Shown here one piece after another: positions 22,944 through 32,098 of a DNA stretch of 64,000 nucleotides. How positions within the stretch are numbered: the first letter of the stretch is position 1; every line of letters starts with the position of its first letter. The notes beneath the pieces are model-generated. The model was given only the letters and a program-made list of their open reading frames with translations, was not told the DNA's origin and did not search any database. The position numbers and the translations under genes were made by a program. The DNA is from an uncultured Acetatifactor sp. (GTDB taxonomy: Bacteria > Bacillota > Clostridia > Lachnospirales > Lachnospiraceae), in NCBI GenBank assembly GCA_910583845.1, contig CAJUAB010000026.1:1-64000 (forward strand). Direction: 5' to 3'.

Positions 22944-24653
22944 ATGAAATCAGCAGCAGAATTACAGACATTACTCAGACAGATCGACCACAAAAGCTAC
23001 CCGGCCTATAAGGACACCAGGGGGCAGTATCAGTTTCAGCAATATGTGCTTTCCATTGACCATGTGCAGGGCGATCCCTTTGCTGCGCCCTCCAAGGTGA
23101 GTCTGTTGATACCGGGCCGGGTGGCAGGCTTTGACAAGGGGTGCTATGAGGAAAAGCACAGGCGCATCGCCTTTCAGGACTATCTGCTGCGCCGGGTGGC
23201 GGCGAAAATAAAGGAGTATTCTTTTAAGGCCAAAGGTTCCGGAAAGAGCGGCCTCATGGGCATCAGCCAGCCGGGACAGGAAATCCTGGAGCGCAGCGCC
23301 TGCTGGGTAAACCCCTCGGACGGCCAGGTCACAGTGCGCATGGAGATCGGTTTCCCGGCTAATGGGCGCACCATCAACGCAGGGGAGCTGGTCAGGATTC
23401 TTTTCGACTTTTTGCCCGTATGCGTAAAGCAGACGCTGCTGGCGGCCTCCTGCCCAAGAGACGGTCTGGAGAGAGTGCTGCATCTGGCGGACGATCAACT
23501 CTATATCCGCCGACAGTTAAAAGAGAGGGAACTGGTGGCCTTTGTGGCGGACGGAGCCATTCTGCCCCGCCGGTCCGGCGTGTCCTCCCAGCCTATGAAG
23601 GACGCGGTGGCCTTTGTCTCTCCCCAGGAGATGGCCGTGACCATGCAGCTGCCCCACAGGGGTGCGCTCCGGGGTATGGGTATCCGCAGGGGGGTTACGC
23701 TGATCGTGGGCGGCGGCTACCACGGCAAGTCCACTCTGCTGGAGGCGCTGGAAAAGGGCGTCTATGACCACATTGCCGGGGACGGCAGGGAGTATGTGCT
23801 GACGGACGACAGCGCCATGAAGCTGCGCGCGGAGGACGGCAGGAGCATTCAGCAGGCGGATATCTCCATGTTTATCCGCAATCTGCCGGGAGGCAAGGAC
23901 ACCGGACATTTTTATACGGAGGACGCCAGCGGCAGTACCTCCCAGGCGGCAGCCACGGTAGAGGCTGTGGAAATGGGGGCGAAAGCATTCCTGATTGACG
24001 AGGATACCAGCGCCACCAACTTTATGATCCGGGACGAGCTGATGCAGAGGGTGGTGAGCAGAGACATGGAGCCCATTATTCCTTTTATCGACAGAGTGCG
24101 GGAACTCTATGAAAAATACGGGATATCCACGGTGCTGGTGGCGGGCAGCTGCGGTTCCTATTTCCACAAGGCGGATTGCATTGTGCAGATGAACAAGTAC
24201 CGGCCGATGGAGATCACGGCGCTGGCCAAAAAGGAGGCGGAGCAGTTCCCGTACACGCTGGGGGACGCCCCGGCGGCGGGGAAACCGGATTTTCACCGGG
24301 TGATCAAGGCGGACCAGGCCTTTGCCAGAGATGAGCGGATCAAGATGAAGACCATGGGGCTGGACGGCTTTTCCATTAACCGGGAGACTGTGGACATGCG
24401 CTATGTGGAGCAGCTGGTGGACAGTGAGCAGCTGACGGCCCTGTCCCATATGATCAGACACATGAAGTGCCGTCTCTTTGACGGGCGTAAGACCATGCAG
24501 CAGGCGGTGGAAGCCCTGTATGAGGAGGTGGCGAAAAACGGTTTTGCCGCTTTCTGCCCGGGGCGGGAAAGCCTGCCCGGCAATCTGGCCATGCCCCGGC
24601 CACAGGAATTGTACGCGGCGCTGAACCGTTGCCGGGAACTGGTGCGGATATAG
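22944..24653 (+). CDS. ABC-ATPase domain protein (COG3044)
   Basis: This 569-residue predicted ATPase of the PF09818 type is almost family length. Residues 1-235 are the N-terminal domain (SYPAYKDTRGQYQFQQYVLS). The P-loop is in GVTLIVGGGYHGKSTLLEAL (about 250-270), followed by RSIQQADISMFIRNLPGG, a Ser-rich signature-like DASGSTSQAAATVEAVEM, Walker B KAFLIDEDTSATNFMIRDEL, and a switch region SCGSYFHKADCIVQMN. The role is unknown; it is cytosolic. GGAGGGAGGAAAAAA precedes ATG 22944; an earlier ATG at 22905 has no site. It may be independent of the defence pair. Confidence 0.88.
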   Translation: MKSAAELQTLLRQIDHKSYPAYKDTRGQYQFQQYVLSIDHVQGDPFAAPSKVSLLIPGRVAGFDKGCYEEKHRRIAFQDYLLRRVAAKIKEYSFKAKGSGKSGLMGISQPGQEILERSACWVNPSDGQVTVRMEIGFPANGRTINAGELVRILFDFLPVCVKQTLLAASCPRDGLERVLHLADDQLYIRRQLKERELVAFVADGAILPRRSGVSSQPMKDAVAFVSPQEMAVTMQLPHRGALRGMGIRRGVTLIVGGGYHGKSTLLEALEKGVYDHIAGDGREYVLTDDSAMKLRAEDGRSIQQADISMFIRNLPGGKDTGHFYTEDASGSTSQAAATVEAVEMGAKAFLIDEDTSATNFMIRDELMQRVVSRDMEPIIPFIDRVRELYEKYGISTVLVAGSCGSYFHKADCIVQMNKYRPMEITALAKKEAEQFPYTLGDAPAAGKPDFHRVIKADQAFARDERIKMKTMGLDGFSINRETVDMRYVEQLVDSEQLTALSHMIRHMKCRLFDGRKTMQQAVEALYEEVAKNGFAAFCPGRESLPGNLAMPRPQELYAALNRCRELVRI

Positions 24654-24671
24654 AAACCGTATGTTTTTGTT

Positions 24672-24840
24672 GGACAGAGCGTGTTGGAAATATCACTCCT
24701 GTCATCTGAACGCCTCACTTTGCGTAATATTTGAGCCAAATTCAGGTACCACAGCCCGCTATGCGTCCGTCTTTGGCCCAAATCCTCCACCAATTGTGAC
24801 ACGCACCGGACAGAAAGTAGATTACCAACATGCTCCGGGA
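24672..24840. repeat. Palindromic dispersed repeat unit
   Basis: The left end CAGAGCGTGTTGGAAAT and the right end ATTACCAACATGCTCCGGG are diverged inverted copies of each other, about 170 bp apart. The right half matches, over about 50 bases, the sequence before the TrmH gene (29850-29900). This resembles a non-coding MITE or REP-like unit. Confidence 0.55.
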
Positions 24841-24879
24841 ACGGATTTTACCATTCGCGCAAGAGAGCATCATCCGGTG

Positions 24880-24916
24880 AATAATAAGGCTGTGTCTTGC
24901 ACACAGCCTTATTATT
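24880..24916. terminator. Bidirectional terminator
   Basis: AATAATAAGGCTGTGT pairs perfectly with ACACAGCCTTATTATT across five bases, with A and T tracts on each side. It separates the ABC-ATPase gene from the SGNH hydrolase gene. Confidence 0.8.
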
Positions 24917-24950
24917 GTCGTATTCTGCGGTCATTTTATGCAAATACCTG

Positions 24951-24979
24951 TTGCAAAAAAGAAACTCAGGTAGTATAAT
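24951..24979 (+). promoter_or_regulatory. Promoter of the SGNH hydrolase gene
   Basis: TTGCAA (24951-24956), 17 bases, TATAAT (24974-24979), giving an 80-base leader. Confidence 0.75.
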
Positions 24980-25061
24980 AAGTGAAATGTTTTGCAGATA
25001 AAGTCTGCATATTTCATGAAAATTCTGATTATAAAACAGTCTTCAAGTAAGGAGGAAGAAA

Positions 25062-26168
25062 ATGGCAAAGAAAGCGCTGGCCAGGAACTGGCGTGTAAAC
25101 AGGCGGATTCTGGGAGTGACGGTCTGCGTACTGTTTGCGACTACCATTGTGCTGATGGCGGTTCTGTGTTTCTGGCTTTTCTTTTGGATGCCGGGAGACG
25201 CGGGGAATGATATTATGCTGCATAAGCCGAAGAAAACAGAAGCGGAAGAGCTTTTTCCCGACGATGAGGCGACGCAGGCAGAGCCCGTGACGATTCCCAA
25301 GGAGGAGGACGGGAAGACAGAGGAGGATGATGTCCCGGAGGAAGTGGCTGACCCATATACCTATACGGACCTGGACATGACACTTTATGCCCAGACCTCT
25401 CTTCGTGTGCGTGACCAGCCGTCTTTGGACGGAGGCAAGATCGGGGGTCTGTACCGGAACCAGGTAGTCAAGGCCACGGGTGTCTGCAATGAGACAGGCT
25501 GGTATCGCATTGACTATTATGGCAGCACAGGGTACGCGTCCAACGATTATCTGGCGCTGGAGCCTGTGGAACTGGAGATTGTGCAGTCCGTGGGCAGCTT
25601 TGGGGCGGTAGACAAGAGCTTTTATGACAATGTGCTGTTTATCGGGGATTCTCTGACCGTTGGTCTCTCTATGTACGGAAATCTGAAAAATGCCACCTAC
25701 TTTTGCATAAACGGCATGGGAGCCAGCGAGGCCCTGAACAAGGATATGAGCGGGGTTACGCTGGATGCCCTTCTGGGCGTGAGACAGTATGACGCCGTCT
25801 ACATCATGCTGGGGATCAATGACATGGGGTCAAAGCGGAAAAGTTATCTCTCCTCCTACAGTTCTCTCGTGAGTCATGTGCAGGAGAAGCAGCCAAATGC
25901 CGGAATTGTGATTCAATCCATCCTGGCGGTGACTTCCTCTTACACCGCCGAGCATCCCAAGATCAATAATGACGAGATCAGGGAGCGCAACACCAGACTT
26001 GCGGAGATGGCGGACGGGGAGCATATTTTCTATCTGGATCTGAACGCGTATTTTATGGATGCCGCGGGCAATCTCCAGGAGAGCCAGGCCAGGGATGGCC
26101 TGCACCTGAAAACCTCGTCCTACAAGATCTGGAAGGAAGCCCTGCTGGCCAACGGGATTGTGAGGTAA
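25062..26168 (+). CDS. Membrane-anchored SGNH/GDSL hydrolase with SH3-like domain
   Basis: This 368-residue protein has an N-terminal anchor helix (VCVLFATTIVLMAVLCFWLF), an acidic linker (55-95), a bacterial SH3-like domain (LRVRDQPSLDGGKIGGLYRN, GWYRIDYYGSTGYASNDYL) and a C-terminal SGNH esterase domain: FIGDSLTVG with the catalytic Ser, an oxyanion Gly and Asn in GINDMGS, and the Asp-His pair in RDGLHL. The catalytic domain would face the cell wall and could remove acetyl groups from peptidoglycan or wall polymers, but the substrate is not shown. AAGGAGGAAGAAA precedes ATG. Confidence 0.88.
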   Translation: MAKKALARNWRVNRRILGVTVCVLFATTIVLMAVLCFWLFFWMPGDAGNDIMLHKPKKTEAEELFPDDEATQAEPVTIPKEEDGKTEEDDVPEEVADPYTYTDLDMTLYAQTSLRVRDQPSLDGGKIGGLYRNQVVKATGVCNETGWYRIDYYGSTGYASNDYLALEPVELEIVQSVGSFGAVDKSFYDNVLFIGDSLTVGLSMYGNLKNATYFCINGMGASEALNKDMSGVTLDALLGVRQYDAVYIMLGINDMGSKRKSYLSSYSSLVSHVQEKQPNAGIVIQSILAVTSSYTAEHPKINNDEIRERNTRLAEMADGEHIFYLDLNAYFMDAAGNLQESQARDGLHLKTSSYKIWKEALLANGIVR

Positions 26169-26213
26169 GATTGCATGCGCCAAAGCTGCACGGAATCGCG
26201 AGTTGAATGACTA

Positions 26214-26242
26214 TTGTGAAAATAAGGAAACAGTAGTATAAT
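26214..26242 (+). promoter_or_regulatory. fucO promoter
   Basis: TTGTGA (26214-26219), 17 bases, TATAAT (26237-26242). It leaves a 145-base leader with no recognised riboswitch. Confidence 0.65.
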
Positions 26243-26391
26243 CATTTGTAGAGTATGTGCAGCTTCGGACAGTCCTGAAGTGATGGAACCGGGGAGAAGC
26301 GTTTTCAGATGCGGCTTTGCGGCTGAAAATTCTTTTCACATGGAGCGCAGCACGGAGATGCACTTTTCATTGAGAAAGGAGAATATCTATT

Positions 26392-27540
26392 ATGGCCAAC
26401 AGATTTGTTTTGAACGAGACCTCTTACCACGGCGCGGGCGCAATTCAGGAGATTGCGGCGGAAGCCAGGGGAAGAAGCTTTCAGAAAGCCTTTGTATGTT
26501 CGGACCCCGACCTGGTGAGGTTCGGCGTGACCAAAAAGGTGCTGGATGTGCTGGACGGCGCGGAACTGCCCTACGAACTGTACAGTGAAATCAAGCCCAA
26601 TCCCACGATTGAAAATGTGCAGACCGGTGTGGAAGCCTACAAAAAATCCGGAGCGGATTATCTGGTGGCGATCGGCGGCGGCTCTTCCATGGACACGGCC
26701 AAGGCCATCGGCATCATTATCAACAACCCTGAATTTGCGGACGTGGTGAGTCTGGAGGGAGTAGCGCCCACCGCCAATAAGTCGGTTCCCATCTTTGCCG
26801 TTCCCACCACAGCCGGTACGGCGGCGGAGGTAACTATCAACTATGTCATCACCGATGTGGCCAAAAACCGCAAGATGGTGTGTGTGGACCCCAAAGACAT
26901 TCCGGTGGTGGCTTTTGTGGACCCGGATATGATGGCATCCATGCCCAAAGGGTTGACGGCGGCTACAGGTATGGACGCGCTGACCCACGCCATCGAAGGT
27001 TATATCACAAAGGGTGCATGGGAGCTTTCCGATATGTTCCATTTAAAGGCGATTGAGATCATTGCCCGTTCCCTGAGAGGGGCGGTGGACAACACCCCCG
27101 AGGGCAGGACCGACATGGCTCTGGGCCAGTACGTGGCAGGCATGGGCTTTTCCAATGTGGGACTGGGCATCGTACATTCCATGGCGCATCCTCTGGGAGC
27201 GCTGTATGACACGCCTCACGGTGTTGCCAACGCCATCATTCTGCCCACCGTGATGAAGTACAATGCGGAGGCCACGGGGGAGAAGTACCGTGAGATCGCC
27301 AGGGCCATGGGGGTTGAGAATGTGGACTCCATGACGCAGGAGGAGTATCGCAGGGCGGCAATAGACGCCGTGCAGAAATTGTCCGAGGACGTGGGTATTC
27401 CCGCTGACCTGAAGGAGATTGTGAAGGAAGAGGACATCCCCTTCCTGGCCCAGTCTGCTTATGACGATGCCTGCAGACCCGGCAATCCCAGAGATACCAG
27501 CGTGGAGGAGATCGCGCAGCTGTACAGAAGCCTTCTGTAG
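26392..27540 (+). CDS. fucO: Lactaldehyde reductase, iron-containing alcohol dehydrogenase
   Basis: At 382 residues it is the same length as E. coli FucO and follows it closely: KSGADYLVAIGGGSSMDTAK (NAD site), IFAVPTTAGTAAEVTINYVI, TGMDALTHAIEGYITKGAW, LGIVHSMAHPLGALYDTPHG. The Asp and His residues that hold Fe(II) (in VAFVDPDMM, GMDALTHAIE and SMAHPLGALYDTPHG) are in place. It reduces L-lactaldehyde to 1,2-propanediol with NADH, in fucose or rhamnose breakdown. No other sugar genes adjoin it, so other aldehydes are possible. AAAGGAG gives the start. Confidence 0.92.
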   Translation: MANRFVLNETSYHGAGAIQEIAAEARGRSFQKAFVCSDPDLVRFGVTKKVLDVLDGAELPYELYSEIKPNPTIENVQTGVEAYKKSGADYLVAIGGGSSMDTAKAIGIIINNPEFADVVSLEGVAPTANKSVPIFAVPTTAGTAAEVTINYVITDVAKNRKMVCVDPKDIPVVAFVDPDMMASMPKGLTAATGMDALTHAIEGYITKGAWELSDMFHLKAIEIIARSLRGAVDNTPEGRTDMALGQYVAGMGFSNVGLGIVHSMAHPLGALYDTPHGVANAIILPTVMKYNAEATGEKYREIARAMGVENVDSMTQEEYRRAAIDAVQKLSEDVGIPADLKEIVKEEDIPFLAQSAYDDACRPGNPRDTSVEEIAQLYRSLL

Positions 27541-27553
27541 GGACGGTTGCAAG

Positions 27554-27604
27554 TGCGCTGCATCGCACAAAAGTACGGTGTTATGCGATGCAGCGCTGAA
27601 TTTT
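27554..27604 (+). terminator. fucO terminator
   Basis: GCGCTGCATCGCA pairs with TGCGATGCAGCGC and is followed by TGAATTTTT. A second hairpin (CCGGCACATGTGCCGG, 27616-27631) follows. Confidence 0.75.
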
Positions 27605-27683
27605 TCAAACCCGGTCCGGCACATGTGCCGGGCAGGAAGAAAGATCAACTGTTCGTCAGGATAAAAAATAGGAGGATAAACCA

Positions 27684-28958
27684 ATGAATATGGACAGCAT
27701 CTGTGTGCAGGGCGGATATACGCCGGGCAACGGGGAGCCCCGTCAGATTCCCATTGTACAGAGTACTACATTTAAATATGATACAAGCGAAGATATGGGC
27801 AGGCTGTTTGACTTAGAGGCCAGCGGCTATTTTTATACCCGGCTTCAGAACCCCACCAACGATTATGTGGCGGCGAAAATCTGTCAGATGGAGGGAGGAA
27901 CGGCTGCCATGCTGACCAGCAGCGGTCAGGCGGCCACTTTCTACGCGCTGTTCAATATCTGCGGCGCGGGAGATCATATCGTGGCTTCCAGCAGTATCTA
28001 CGGCGGCTCTTTTAATCTGATTTCCGTTACCATGAAGCGTATGGGCATCGAGACCACATTTGTGGACCCGGATGCATCCGAGGAGGAACTGAATGCGGCT
28101 TTTCAGCCCAACACAAAAGTCATGTTCGGAGAGACCATCGCCAACCCGGCCCTGACGGTGCTGGATATAGAAAAATTTGCAAGATGCGCCCACAGTCACG
28201 GAGTGCCGCTGGTGATTGACAATACCTTTGCCACTCCCGTCAACTGTCGTCCCTTTGAGTGGGGCGCGGATATCGTGACCCATTCTACCACGAAATATAT
28301 GGATGGGCATGGCGCGGCGGTGGGCGGCTGTATTGTGGACAGCGGCAGGTTTGACTGGATGGCTCATGCGGATAAATTTCCGGGGTTATGTACTCCCGAT
28401 GAGAGCTATCATGGCATCACCTATGCGGAAAAGTTCGGTCAGGAGGGCGCTTTCATTACCAAATGTACGGCCCAGCTGATGCGGGACCTGGGTTCTATCC
28501 AGAGTCCTCAGCATGCTTTTATCCTGAATCTGGGGCTGGAGAGCCTTCATGTGAGGATGCGGCGTCACTGTGAGAACGGTCAGGCGGTGGCGGAGTTTCT
28601 GGCGGCGCATCCCAAGGTGGCCTATGTGAACTACTGTGGGCTTCCCGGAGACAAATACTATGAACTGGCGCAGAAATATCTCCCCGGGGGAAGCTGCGGT
28701 GTGGTATCCTTCGGCTTAAAGGGCGGCAGGACGGCGGCCAGCACTTTTATGAAGAATCTGAAGATGGCGGCTATTGAGACCCATGTGGCGGATGCCCGGA
28801 CCTGCTGTCTGAATCCTGCGTCCAGTACCCATCGCCAGATGACGGACGAGCAGCTGCGGGAGGCCGGTGTACCTGCGGAGCTGGTTCGGATGAGCTGCGG
28901 TCTGGAGGATAAGGAGGATCTGATTGCCGATATTGCCCAGGCGCTGGAGAAGTGCTAG
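27684..28958 (+). CDS. metY: O-acetylhomoserine aminocarboxypropyltransferase (MetY)
   Basis: This 424-residue Cys/Met-metabolism PLP enzyme has IPIVQSTTFKYDTSEDMG, the aromatic YFYTRLQNPTNDYVAAKI, the cofactor Asp in GVPLVIDNTFATPV, and the PLP lysine in THSTTKYMDGHGAAVGG. The C-terminal domain (SSTHRQMTDEQLREAG, RMSCGLEDKEDLIADI) is complete. It makes homocysteine from O-acetylhomoserine and sulfide, a direct-sulfhydrylation route to methionine. The close relatives include cystathionine enzymes, but length and residues favour MetY. AGGAGGATAAACC sets the start. I see no SAM or T-box leader. Confidence 0.93.
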   Translation: MNMDSICVQGGYTPGNGEPRQIPIVQSTTFKYDTSEDMGRLFDLEASGYFYTRLQNPTNDYVAAKICQMEGGTAAMLTSSGQAATFYALFNICGAGDHIVASSSIYGGSFNLISVTMKRMGIETTFVDPDASEEELNAAFQPNTKVMFGETIANPALTVLDIEKFARCAHSHGVPLVIDNTFATPVNCRPFEWGADIVTHSTTKYMDGHGAAVGGCIVDSGRFDWMAHADKFPGLCTPDESYHGITYAEKFGQEGAFITKCTAQLMRDLGSIQSPQHAFILNLGLESLHVRMRRHCENGQAVAEFLAAHPKVAYVNYCGLPGDKYYELAQKYLPGGSCGVVSFGLKGGRTAASTFMKNLKMAAIETHVADARTCCLNPASSTHRQMTDEQLREAGVPAELVRMSCGLEDKEDLIADIAQALEKC

Positions 28959-28983
28959 AGCGTGTCTGAAAATGCTCCAGGTC

Positions 28984-29015
28984 ACAGATTTCAGAACAAA
29001 TGTTCTGAAATCTGT
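28984..29015. repeat. Perfect 32 bp palindrome after metY
   Basis: The 15-base arms ACAGATTTCAGAACA and TGTTCTGAAATCTGT are separated by two A. There is no T-run, so it is not a classical terminator. It directly follows a copy of the dispersed AGAGCGTGT repeat. Confidence 0.7.
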
Positions 29016-29398
29016 TGCAATGCAGCGGAATATATGCTATGATCAATACAGTCGGATCTGACAGGTCTGGCTGTATTTTTCCTTATCATTCATACCGTTT
29101 CTTCTGTTTCCGGCTGCGCTGTGTACCCGCCATGTCTGAAAGTCGGGGGAAGGTTCCGGAAACGGAATACCGGGATTCCGGTTCGCAATCCGGCTCCGGA
29201 ATTAGCCTGGCAGTAGATAGCCATTTTCCGGCAATTGTGATACTATTATGAATGAGTCCTGCGGTGGTAAGCCGCAAGGGGGATAAAGACAGCATTCGGG
29301 CGTGCTTACAAAAGCATTTCCGCCATCTGCGCGTCCCCGCGTCTGACGGAAAACATTTTTAAGCATGCCCTGGAAATGCGGAAAGTGAGGAAAGAAAC
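29016..29398. other. Gene-free stretch between metY and yqeY
   Basis: It holds a terminator-like hairpin at 29045-29080 (AATACAG..CTGTATT with a T-run), several overlapping short inverted repeats built on CCGGAA/TTCCGG (29155-29210), and a copy of the dispersed repeat at 29341-29373. I see no gene here. Confidence 0.5.
29045..29080 (+). terminator. Possible metY terminator
   Basis: AATACAG pairs with CTGTATT with further pairing inside, then five T. Confidence 0.5.
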
Positions 29399-29836
29399 AT
29401 GCAGTTTGAACAATTACAGAAAGATATGATCGCCGCCATGAAGGAGCGGAACAAGGCGCGCAAGGATGCCATCTCCACGCTGGTATCCGCCGCTAAGAAG
29501 GTGGCCATTGACGAGGGCACCAGGGACAATATCACGGAAGAGATTGTGGACAGAGTCATTCTGAAGGAGATCAAGACCGTAAAGGAGCAGCTGGATGCCT
29601 GCCCTGCCTCCCGGGAGGACCTGCTTGCGGAGTACCGGACCAGATACGATATTTTTCAGGAGTACGCTCCGAAAATGATGTCCGCTCAGGAGGTGGAGTC
29701 TTTTCTGACGGAAAAGTATGCTGATCTGCTGGCTCAGAAAAATAAGGGTCTGGTTATGAAGACGGTAATGCCGGAGCTTAAGGGGAAGGCGGACGGCAGC
29801 GTTATCAATCAGGTGGTGGCAAAACTCTGCCAGTAG
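29399..29836 (+). CDS. yqeY: GatB/YqeY domain protein
   Basis: This 145-residue YqeY family protein has LQKDMIAAMKERNKARKDAI, STLVSAAKKVAIDEGTRDN, EIVDRVILKEIKTVKEQLD, then MKTVMPELKGKADGSVINQV. It is a helical protein related to the tail domain of the GatB amidotransferase subunit. The role is unproven, possibly linked to tRNA. GTGAGGAAAGAAAC precedes ATG. The length is usual. Confidence 0.92.
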   Translation: MQFEQLQKDMIAAMKERNKARKDAISTLVSAAKKVAIDEGTRDNITEEIVDRVILKEIKTVKEQLDACPASREDLLAEYRTRYDIFQEYAPKMMSAQEVESFLTEKYADLLAQKNKGLVMKTVMPELKGKADGSVINQVVAKLCQ

Positions 29837-29865
29837 GGCCCGGATCTCCCACAAATTGTGACGCA

Positions 29866-29899
29866 CATCTGACGGAAAGCATTTTCAAACACGCTCTGG
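29866..29899 (+). repeat. Dispersed repeat copy before the TrmH gene
   Basis: CATCTGACGGAAAGC then ATTTTCAAACACGCTCTGG. Related copies are at 29341-29373, 40045-40079 and 24806-24840, and inverted at 28956-28977 and 24672-24700. Confidence 0.65.
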
Positions 29900-29937
29900 G
29901 CGCGCGGAGGAAGCAGGGACGCGGGGAAGAGGAACGA

Positions 29938-30849
29938 ATGCAATTGACAGAGATTCAAGATATTCATGATCCACAGCTGGATCTGTATGCCCGGCTTTCA
30001 GAGGGACAGCTTTTTCATTGCTTTGAGCCTGCCGGAGGGTTGTTCATCGCGGAGAGCTCCGTGATTATCCAGCGGGCTCTGGATGCCGGATACCGGCCCT
30101 TTTCCATGTTGGCGGAGCGTGGACTGGCAGAGGGGAAGGGCCGGGAAGTGATTGCCCGATGCGGGGATATTCCGGTTTATACGGCGGAGCGGGAGGTACT
30201 GGAGCAGATTACAGGCTACGCGCTGACCAGGGGAATGCTCTGCGCCATGTATCGCAGGCCTCTTCCGGACGCGGCGCGTATATGCAGGGACGCCGCCCGT
30301 ATTGTGGTTCTGGAAAATGTCATGAATCCCACCAATGTAGGCGCGATTTTCCGCAGCGCTGCCGCTCTTGGCATGGACGGGATACTGCTCACGCGGGGCA
30401 GCAGCGATCCGCTGTATCGCAGGGCTGTCCGGGTGGGAATGGGAACTGTGTTTCAGATTCCGTGGACTTTTTTGAATCTGCCCCGGGAGCAGGACGGCGG
30501 TCAGAGCCAGACAGTCCGTTTCCTGCGGGATATGGGGTTCAGGACTGTCGCCATGGCCCTGTCGGAGGATTCCATATCCCTGGAGGACCCTGTATTACAG
30601 GCGCAGGAGCGTCTGGCCGTGGTGCTGGGCACAGAGGGGGACGGCCTTGCGGTGAATACCATTGCGGACTGTGACTATACCGTGCGGATTCCCATGGCTC
30701 ACGGCGTGGATTCCCTGAATGTGGCCGCGGCCAGCGCTGTGGCCTTCTGGCAGCTGGGCAGACGGCAGCGCCCTAATAGTGGTACTTTTTCCTCTTTACA
30801 AGGAGAAAAAGCAGGGTCACCAGCACCGCCATTATCTCTGCCAGAATGA
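29938..30849 (+). CDS. TrmH-family RNA 2'-O-methyltransferase
   Basis: This SpoU/TrmH-type methylase of 303 residues has a substrate-binding N-terminal domain (FIAESSVIIQRALDAGYRPF) and a knotted catalytic domain: VVLENVMNPTNVGAIFRSAA (motif 1, with the Asn and Arg that hold the ribose), RLAVVLGTEGDGL (motif 2) and IPMAHGVDSLNVAAASAVA (motif 3). It methylates a ribose in rRNA or tRNA; the target is unknown. The last 25 residues are low-complexity and run 77 bases into the convergent MATE gene, so the tail may be an extension from a lost stop. ATG follows GAGGAACG. Confidence 0.88.
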   Translation: MQLTEIQDIHDPQLDLYARLSEGQLFHCFEPAGGLFIAESSVIIQRALDAGYRPFSMLAERGLAEGKGREVIARCGDIPVYTAEREVLEQITGYALTRGMLCAMYRRPLPDAARICRDAARIVVLENVMNPTNVGAIFRSAAALGMDGILLTRGSSDPLYRRAVRVGMGTVFQIPWTFLNLPREQDGGQSQTVRFLRDMGFRTVAMALSEDSISLEDPVLQAQERLAVVLGTEGDGLAVNTIADCDYTVRIPMAHGVDSLNVAAASAVAFWQLGRRQRPNSGTFSSLQGEKAGSPAPPLSLPE

Positions 30850-32098
30850 TGGAGAACCAGATCCCATCCAGCCCCCAGAAGAGCGGCAGGATGCAGACCG
30901 CGGCGATCTGGAATACCAGCGTCCGCAGGAAAGCGATCATCGCGGAGGTCAGGCCGTCATTTAAGGCCGTAAAAAAGGAAGACCCCAGAATGGTTATGCC
31001 GGAGAACAAAAAGGAAAACGAAAATATTGCGAAAGCGTGGGCAGTCATGTCCAAAAGCCGCGCGTCATATCCCACAAACAGCAGGGACAGGGGCTTTCCC
31101 ATGGCTTCCCCGGCAGCAAACATCAGGATGGAAGCCAGACCGATCAGCAGCAGGCTTTTCTTAAGCAGACTTTTCAGTTCCCCATGATTCTGAGCGCCGT
31201 AATGGTATCCCACCACCGGTGCTGCTCCCACGGCATAGCCGATAAAGATAGCCTGGAAGATCATGCTCACATACATCAGTACGCCGTAGGCGGCGATGCC
31301 GTCCGCTCCCGCGTATTTCATCAGCTGCAAATTGTAGAGCATGCTTACCAGAGACATGGAGATATTGCTCATCAACTCGGAGGCACCGTTGCCGCAGGTT
31401 TTCAGCAGCGCTCCGGCGTCAAACCTGCATTTCACAAACTGTAGCAGACTGTTGTTTCTGCGGCCAAAGTAGAGCAGGGGGATGATTCCTCCCACAAGCT
31501 GGCTGAGGCAGGTTGCCGCCGCAGCCCCCACCAGCCCCCAGGAAAAGGCGGCCACAAACACAGCGTCCAGCACTATGTTGGTGACGCCTGCCGCCACTGT
31601 GATGCCCAGTCCCAGCCGGGGTTTTCCTGCCGTGGCAAAGAGGCACTGGAACTCGAACTGCAGAATATAGAAAGGCAGCGCGGGCAGGATGATTCTGCCG
31701 TAAAGGATGCTGTTTTCCAGCAGCACCCCTTCGGCTCCCATCAGGGAGGCCAGCGGACCAAGCAGGATAAAGCCCACGGCCGCCAGTGCCAGGCCGCAGA
31801 GCAGCGATACCCATACGATCATGGAAAACAGTTCTTTGGCCTTTTGGGACTTACCTTCCCCCAAAGTTTTGGCAATCAGGGCGCTTCCGCCGGTTCCGAA
31901 CATAAACCCCACACAGCCCAGGATCATCAGCAGCGGCATGATGAAGTTTACAGCGGCAAAGGGCGTCTTGCCCGCGAAGTTGGATACGAAGAAGCCGTCC
32001 ACCACACCGTAGATGGAAGTAAACACCATCATGATGATGGACGGAAATGTGTAGCGAAGCAGACGTTTGTAATCAAAATGGTCGGATAATTGTATCAT
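30773..32098 (-). CDS. MATE-family efflux transporter
   Basis: 441 residues with 12 membrane helices in two six-helix bundles, opening with RLLRYTFPSIIMMVFTSIYG, VVDGFFVSNFAGKTPFAAVN and the family FMFGTGGSALIAKTLGEGK. The second bundle starts near SNISMSLVSMLYNLQL. MATE proteins export cationic drugs in exchange for Na or H. The ATG overlaps the stop of the upstream MarR gene (ATGA), so the pair is translationally coupled. The likely inducer is a substrate sensed by that regulator. Confidence 0.92.
   Translation of the reverse strand: MIQLSDHFDYKRLLRYTFPSIIMMVFTSIYGVVDGFFVSNFAGKTPFAAVNFIMPLLMILGCVGFMFGTGGSALIAKTLGEGKSQKAKELFSMIVWVSLLCGLALAAVGFILLGPLASLMGAEGVLLENSILYGRIILPALPFYILQFEFQCLFATAGKPRLGLGITVAAGVTNIVLDAVFVAAFSWGLVGAAAATCLSQLVGGIIPLLYFGRRNNSLLQFVKCRFDAGALLKTCGNGASELMSNISMSLVSMLYNLQLMKYAGADGIAAYGVLMYVSMIFQAIFIGYAVGAAPVVGYHYGAQNHGELKSLLKKSLLLIGLASILMFAAGEAMGKPLSLLFVGYDARLLDMTAHAFAIFSFSFLFSGITILGSSFFTALNDGLTSAMIAFLRTLVFQIAAVCILPLFWGLDGIWFSIILAEIMAVLVTLLFLLVKRKKYHY

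Noticed and set aside
27541..27683. SAM riboswitch or T-box before metY
   Set aside because: The interval is filled by the fucO terminator and one short hairpin; no conserved aptamer core or T-box sequence is visible.
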